From: Methanomicrobiales archaeon
GTDB taxonomy: Archaea > Halobacteriota > Methanomicrobia > Methanomicrobiales > JACTUA01
Length of the DNA: 9,233 nucleotides
Assembly (NCBI GenBank): GCA_028678965.1
Contig: JAJRCM010000073.1
Coordinates: forward strand, 1-9,233
Reading direction: 5' to 3'
In this document: in pieces, positions 6,157 to 9,233 of the stretch
Numbering within the stretch: position 1 is the first letter of the stretch
Layout: each line of letters opens with the position of its first letter
Position numbers and translations under genes: made by a program
Notes under the pieces: model-generated
Told to the model about the DNA's origin: nothing
Database searches by the model: none
The model's input: the letters and a program-made list of their open reading frames with translations, nothing else

Positions 6157-6879
6157 TTGAAGGTCAACTTCGGAGGATTTATCCCTTTGAGCACGGTCGA
6201 CTGGTTTGGTTGTGCCGTCTGTACCGTCTTCCTCCGCGGATGCCCCGTCCGATGCACCTACTGCCATAATCGTGAAATCCAGGACGGAGAGGATTATCGG
6301 GAGGTAGAGGAGGTCGTGGAGATGATTCGTTCCTCCCGCATGCTGGTGAGTGGGGTGGTCTTTTCTGGGGGTGAACCGACTCAGCAGAAGGAACCCCTCC
6401 TGATGCTCACCGCGGCGTCCAGGGAAATGGGGTTGAAGGTGGGGATACAGACGAACGGGGTCTTTCCTGAGACCCTGGAAGCGCTCCTTCACGAGGGTTT
6501 AATCGATAGAGTTGCTCTCGATCTCAAAGCACGCTGGGAACGGTATGACAATCTTCTGAAAAAAAAATTTACGAGAAACATCAGGCGATCACTTACCCTC
6601 TGCAGGACAGCATACCAGGAGAGAGCATTGCAGGAATTTGAGATCGTGGTGACCCTCTTCCGGGGGTATGAAGATGAGGTCAAGTATATCGCTGGTGAGC
6701 TGGAGGGAGAGACTATCGTACTGCAGCAGGGCGTTGAGGGCACGTTACCCCCACTTACCAGCGCTGAGATGCGCCAGATCGCAGACCGGCTGGGAAGAGA
6801 GGTGAAGATCCGTACCCGCGAGGAGGGTGAAGTGGTGTATGATGGTCGTAGGGATCGTCGGATTCCCGGCAAGCGGTAA
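6157..6879 (+). CDS. Radical-SAM activating-enzyme-like protein (anaerobic ribonucleotide reductase/PFL activase family)
   Basis: A 240-residue radical-SAM protein resembling activases of glycyl-radical enzymes (NrdG-like). The 4Fe-4S/SAM motif is C29-x3-C33-x2-C36 within RGCPVRCTYCHN (27-38). The SAM-binding GGEP is at 71-74, and further family segments are GIQTNG (96-101) and ALDLKA (120-125). The N-terminus VNFGGFIPLSTVDW (3-16) is typical of this archaeal subgroup. Keeping it requires the TTG at 6157, because an in-frame TAA stands at 6139-6141 and no ATG or GTG lies between. GGTGGT (6148-6153) can serve as ribosome-binding site. A second TTG at 6187, after a strong GGAGGA, would remove the conserved start. 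No glycyl-radical enzyme gene is visible, so the target is unknown. A run of nine A (6559-6567) lies in the coding sequence, with the frame intact. First gene of a four-gene operon. Confidence 0.87.
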   Translation: MKVNFGGFIPLSTVDWFGCAVCTVFLRGCPVRCTYCHNREIQDGEDYREVEEVVEMIRSSRMLVSGVVFSGGEPTQQKEPLLMLTAASREMGLKVGIQTNGVFPETLEALLHEGLIDRVALDLKARWERYDNLLKKKFTRNIRRSLTLCRTAYQERALQEFEIVVTLFRGYEDEVKYIAGELEGETIVLQQGVEGTLPPLTSAEMRQIADRLGREVKIRTREEGEVVYDGRRDRRIPGKR

Positions 6880-7390
6880 AGGAGAAATCTCCCTCATCGC
6901 ACGGGAGATGGGTATTCCGGTGGTGGTGATGGGGGACGTGATTCGCCAGGCAGCGGGTGCCGCAGGAATGGAGCCGGCCGATGAAAATCTGGGCAGGGTA
7001 GCGTCAGAGCTGCGGCAGACGAGGGGGATGGATGTCATTGCCACACTCTGTATCCCTCTGATCAAGCAGTACCACGCCCCCCTGGTACTCGTCGATGGTA
7101 TCCGTGGAGATGCAGAAGTGGCCACGTTCCGGCGGAACTTTCCCACTTTCGTTCTTATCGGGATCCGTTCCTCCTTTGCTACACGCCTCAACCGTCTCCC
7201 AAAGAGGGGGCGATCGGATGATTCAACTCTCGAATCCGACTTGATCCGGCGCGATTCACGGGAGTGTGGATGGGGATTGGATCGGGCCCTGGATGGAGCA
7301 GACCGGACCCTGGTAAATGAAGGCGATCTTGAGACCTTTCGGTCAGAAGCACGACACCTTCTTATTAACCTGCAGAGGGATGCGATATGA
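6839..7390 (+). CDS. UPF0200 family P-loop kinase-like protein
   Basis: A 183-residue cytoplasmic protein of the archaeal UPF0200 family, a P-loop fold resembling nucleoside-monophosphate and dephospho-CoA kinases. Its substrate is not established. Seen: P-loop GFPASGKGE (8-16, K14), GDVIR (32-36), DGIR (86-89), RGRSDD (123-128) and RRDSRE (137-142). Arg and Asp in these positions fit a lid and phosphate-binding role. The family is sometimes labelled dephospho-CoA kinase, but archaeal CoA synthesis uses an unrelated kinase family, so I do not apply coaE. The start is placed at the ATG at 6839 (a second ATG follows at 6842), with GGAGGGTGA 8 bases upstream. A GTG at 6827 would lie inside that ribosome-binding site. 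The gene overlaps the end of the radical-SAM gene by 41 bases and its stop overlaps the next start (ATGA), so translation is probably coupled. Confidence 0.85.
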   Translation: MMVVGIVGFPASGKGEISLIAREMGIPVVVMGDVIRQAAGAAGMEPADENLGRVASELRQTRGMDVIATLCIPLIKQYHAPLVLVDGIRGDAEVATFRRNFPTFVLIGIRSSFATRLNRLPKRGRSDDSTLESDLIRRDSRECGWGLDRALDGADRTLVNEGDLETFRSEARHLLINLQRDAI

Positions 7391-8160
7391 CTCTTGAACC
7401 GTATTTCTCCTCGTCAAGACGGGTGTGGGATTCGACCACCTGGGTGGAGGAAATTGAGAAATGCGGGTACTGCGGTTGGGAGGTGGTAGCGGACGGATTG
7501 TACAGGTTTGATAGTAGCGAAGCATTCCACCAGATAACCGCAACCCTCTCCACAAGCCGGTTGGGTGCGACGGTTCATGCTCCGTATAGCGATCTCAATT
7601 GCGCCTCCCTCAACTACCCCATCTGGCGGGAATCCATACGACAGATATGCACCTGCATCACCCATTCTGCGGAGATTACCGAGAGGGTGACCATTCATCC
7701 CGGCTATATCTCACCGGTAGGCAAACTGGTACCGGACAAAGTATGGGATCTGCAAAAAACTGCCCTCCGTGAGATAGGCCGCTGCGCCCAGGACTCAGGT
7801 GTACTTGCCTGCCTTGAGAATATGGGCGGGATTCGCGAGTTCCTGTGCCGGTTCCCTGAGGAGATCATGGGAATGATCGAGGATATTGAGGGTATTGGAC
7901 TCACCATCGATCTCGGTCATGCGAACACCATCGGGATCGTAAAAGAGTTCCTTGCCGTCGTCGATCATGCGGACCACTTGCACATCCATGATAATGGGGG
8001 AGCCCATGATGAACACCTTGCACTTGGCGAAGGGATTATCAATTGGGAGTACGCAGGCAAGGAAGTGCGGGAACGATATGGGGGGATTGTGGTGATTGAA
8101 GGGCGCACCATGGAAGAGGCAGCACAAAGCATGGAAGCGTTGCGGAGGTGGTTTTTATAG
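7387..8160 (+). CDS. Xylose-isomerase-like TIM-barrel protein (sugar phosphate isomerase/epimerase family)
   Basis: A 257-residue protein of the xylose-isomerase-like/AP-endonuclease-2 TIM-barrel superfamily. Metal-site residues appear in the expected order at the ends of strands: H64 (VHAPY), H104 (TIHPGY), E144 (LENMG), D175 and H178 (IDLGHAN), H201 (HIHDN), D208 and H210 (HDEHL), and E238 (VIEGR). A divalent-metal hydrolase, isomerase or endonuclease IV-like activity is therefore possible. The set H/H/E/D/H/H/D/H/E is close to that of endonuclease IV (Nfo) and also fits sugar isomerases, so the substrate cannot be read from sequence. The ATG at 7387 overlaps the preceding TGA (ATGA) with no obvious separate ribosome-binding site, which implies coupled translation. 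The TAG stop overlaps the beginning of the tRNase Z gene. It lies between a kinase-like gene and an RNA-processing gene in the same operon. Confidence 0.82.
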   Translation: MTLEPYFSSSRRVWDSTTWVEEIEKCGYCGWEVVADGLYRFDSSEAFHQITATLSTSRLGATVHAPYSDLNCASLNYPIWRESIRQICTCITHSAEITERVTIHPGYISPVGKLVPDKVWDLQKTALREIGRCAQDSGVLACLENMGGIREFLCRFPEEIMGMIEDIEGIGLTIDLGHANTIGIVKEFLAVVDHADHLHIHDNGGAHDEHLALGEGIINWEYAGKEVRERYGGIVVIEGRTMEEAAQSMEALRRWFL

Positions 8161-9095
8161 CGGGGGAGACACTTCAGGTCTACTTTCTGGGTACCGCGGG
8201 AGCGATGCCCACCCCGAACCGAAATCCCCCCAGTATCATGATACGGCGGGGTTCTGATACCCTCCTCTTTGACTGCGGGGAAGGGACCCAGCAGCAGATG
8301 ATGCGTGCCCGGACCGGGTTCCTGGTGCAATCCATCTATATCACCCATTGGCATGCGGATCATTTTCTAGGAATATTTGGTCTCATGCAGAGCCTCTCGT
8401 TCATGGGACGCACGGATCCCCTGACCATTTACGGGCCAGAAGGATGCAATGAATTCGTCCACGCGGTCCGGCAGCTCTTCAGGTATCATATCCGGTTTCC
8501 TGTTCTGCCGGTGACGGTCACCCATGGGGATACGGTGCCGTGCGATGGTTATAGTATTCACGTGGTGGAAACCCAGCATGGAACCCCAAGTGTTGGGTAT
8601 ATGCTTGTAGAGAACGCACGACCGGGAAGATTCAACAGGGAACGGGCTATTGAGTTCGGAGTCCCTCCCGGTCCGCTTTTTGGGCGGCTCCAGCGGGGAG
8701 AATCGGTTCGGGTAGTGAAGGATGGCACCTCTCGTGATATCCTACCCGAGGACGTGATGGGTCCTCAAAGGTCTGGTCGGAAGATTATCTATACCGGTGA
8801 TACCCGTGCGGTGCATCATCTGTGGGGTGATGTGACACAGCATCCCGATCTCCTGATCCATGATGCGACGTTTATTACGGCGGAAGCAGACCGGGCACGG
8901 GAGGTCTTCCATTCCACTGCAGGAGAGGCCGGGGGAGCAGCAGAACACCTCCACGCCCGCACCCTCGCCCTCGTTCATATCAGCTCGCGTTATACGGAAA
9001 CCAACACCCATGTGCACGATGCCAAGCAGCAGTTCAGTGGAGAGGTCATCGCACCAGGCGATCTCACGATGGTTGATATCCTGTTCCGTGATTGA
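8148..9095 (+). CDS. rnz: Ribonuclease Z (tRNA 3' endonuclease)
   Basis: A short-form tRNase Z of about 315 residues, a metallo-beta-lactamase-fold endonuclease that cuts the 3' trailer from tRNA precursors. Numbered from the GTG at 8148: the start LQVYFLGTAGAMPTPNRNP (9-27) and DCGEGTQ (42-48) are classic. The zinc motif H67-x-H69-x-D71-H72 is intact, followed by H144 (QHGTPSVGY), D218 (YTGDT), H255 (HST) and H277 (VHISSRY). The flexible-arm element GPLFGRLQRGESV (175-187) that binds tRNA is present. The start is unclear: the only canonical codon that keeps strand 1 is the GTG at 8148, but it lies inside a near-perfect ribosome-binding site, GGAGGTG (8144-8150). That site is ideally placed for an ATA at 8157 in the overlap ATAG with the previous stop. 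The next ATG, near 8205, would delete the first strand. Last gene of the operon. Confidence 0.95.
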   Translation: MVFIAGETLQVYFLGTAGAMPTPNRNPPSIMIRRGSDTLLFDCGEGTQQQMMRARTGFLVQSIYITHWHADHFLGIFGLMQSLSFMGRTDPLTIYGPEGCNEFVHAVRQLFRYHIRFPVLPVTVTHGDTVPCDGYSIHVVETQHGTPSVGYMLVENARPGRFNRERAIEFGVPPGPLFGRLQRGESVRVVKDGTSRDILPEDVMGPQRSGRKIIYTGDTRAVHHLWGDVTQHPDLLIHDATFITAEADRAREVFHSTAGEAGGAAEHLHARTLALVHISSRYTETNTHVHDAKQQFSGEVIAPGDLTMVDILFRD

Positions 9096-9233
9096 GCGGA
9101 ATCAGGGAAGCGGGCTATCTGGCCTGGTATCTATACCTTGATTATACTGGAGACCGAGTACCTATGCAACGTAAAAAGTCGATTTCAGCACGTGGCAGGT
9201 GCTATCGAATCAGAATATGCTCCATAGCCATCC
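9096..9233. other. Right-edge region without a clear gene
   Basis: After the tRNase Z stop I see no T-tract on the plus strand. A perfect palindrome GGTAT-CT-ATACC occurs at 9126-9137, followed by an AT-rich ATTATAC (9141-9147). On the minus strand a stem AGCAC/GTGCT (9203-9199 with 9191-9187) is followed about 11 bases later by TTTTT, which could be the terminator of a leftward gene lying mostly outside the window. A leftward reading frame ending MAMEHILIR-stop just before that hairpin fits, but is too short to judge. A rightward ATG at 9164 stays open for 23 codons but has an unusual composition. Confidence 0.3.

Noticed and set aside
6839..7390. Calling the UPF0200 gene dephospho-CoA kinase (coaE)
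   Set aside because: The P-loop is similar, but the family is distinct and archaeal CoA synthesis relies on a different kinase family.
9164..9233. Possible rightward gene start (ATG at 9164, open for 23 codons)
   Set aside because: Its ribosome-binding site is distant, its AGA/ATA-rich codons differ from the neighbouring genes, and a terminator-like hairpin for the opposite strand lies inside it.
1..9233. A new defence system, mobile element or CRISPR array
   Set aside because: No transposase, integrase, repeat-spacer pattern, toxin-antitoxin pair or atypical gene cluster is visible. All large genes belong to familiar archaeal families.

Overview
The window looks like chromosomal DNA of a euryarchaeon, most likely a methanogen of the Methanomicrobiales type. 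The evidence is the gene content: a bifunctional archaeal fructose-1,6-bisphosphate aldolase/phosphatase, a CDC48/VAT-type AAA ATPase followed by an Hsp20, a UPF0200 P-loop kinase-like protein and a short-form ThiC-family enzyme. AT-rich TATA-like boxes lie upstream of genes, and the ribosome-binding sites match the archaeal 16S 3' end (GGAGGTG). The genus is an inference; no rRNA or marker gene is present.

Left part (1-5981), all genes on the minus strand. From right to left in transcription order these are: a ThiC-family gene ending in a strong hairpin-plus-T9 terminator; a 5-formyltetrahydrofolate cyclo-ligase gene; a cdc48-hsp20 operon with its own TATA box and a palindrome resembling a known archaeal heat-shock operator; and the first two thirds of the FBP aldolase/phosphatase gene, which runs off the left edge and has its own TATA box.

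Middle (5982-6156) is a divergent promoter region with a GTAAA/TTTAC palindrome and, in the rightward leader, a 7-bp hairpin followed by a T6 run that overlaps the start codon.

Right part (6157-9095), plus strand, is a tightly packed four-gene operon: a radical-SAM activating-enzyme-like protein with a TTG start, a UPF0200 nucleotide-kinase-like protein, a xylose-isomerase-like TIM barrel and tRNase Z. Consecutive genes overlap (about 41 bases, then ATGA, then 4-13 bases), so translation is probably coupled. The last 138 bases contain no clear gene.

Most genes are housekeeping. The points that most deserve a second look are: the ThiC-family protein departs from canonical ThiC at several conserved motifs and may be a 5-hydroxybenzimidazole synthase (BzaF) for cobamide synthesis; the cdc48-hsp20 promoter carries a CTAA/TTAG palindrome; tRNase Z has no ordinary start codon in the expected place; and the radical-SAM gene has a structured leader. 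I saw no mobile element, CRISPR array, tRNA, rRNA or defence system.
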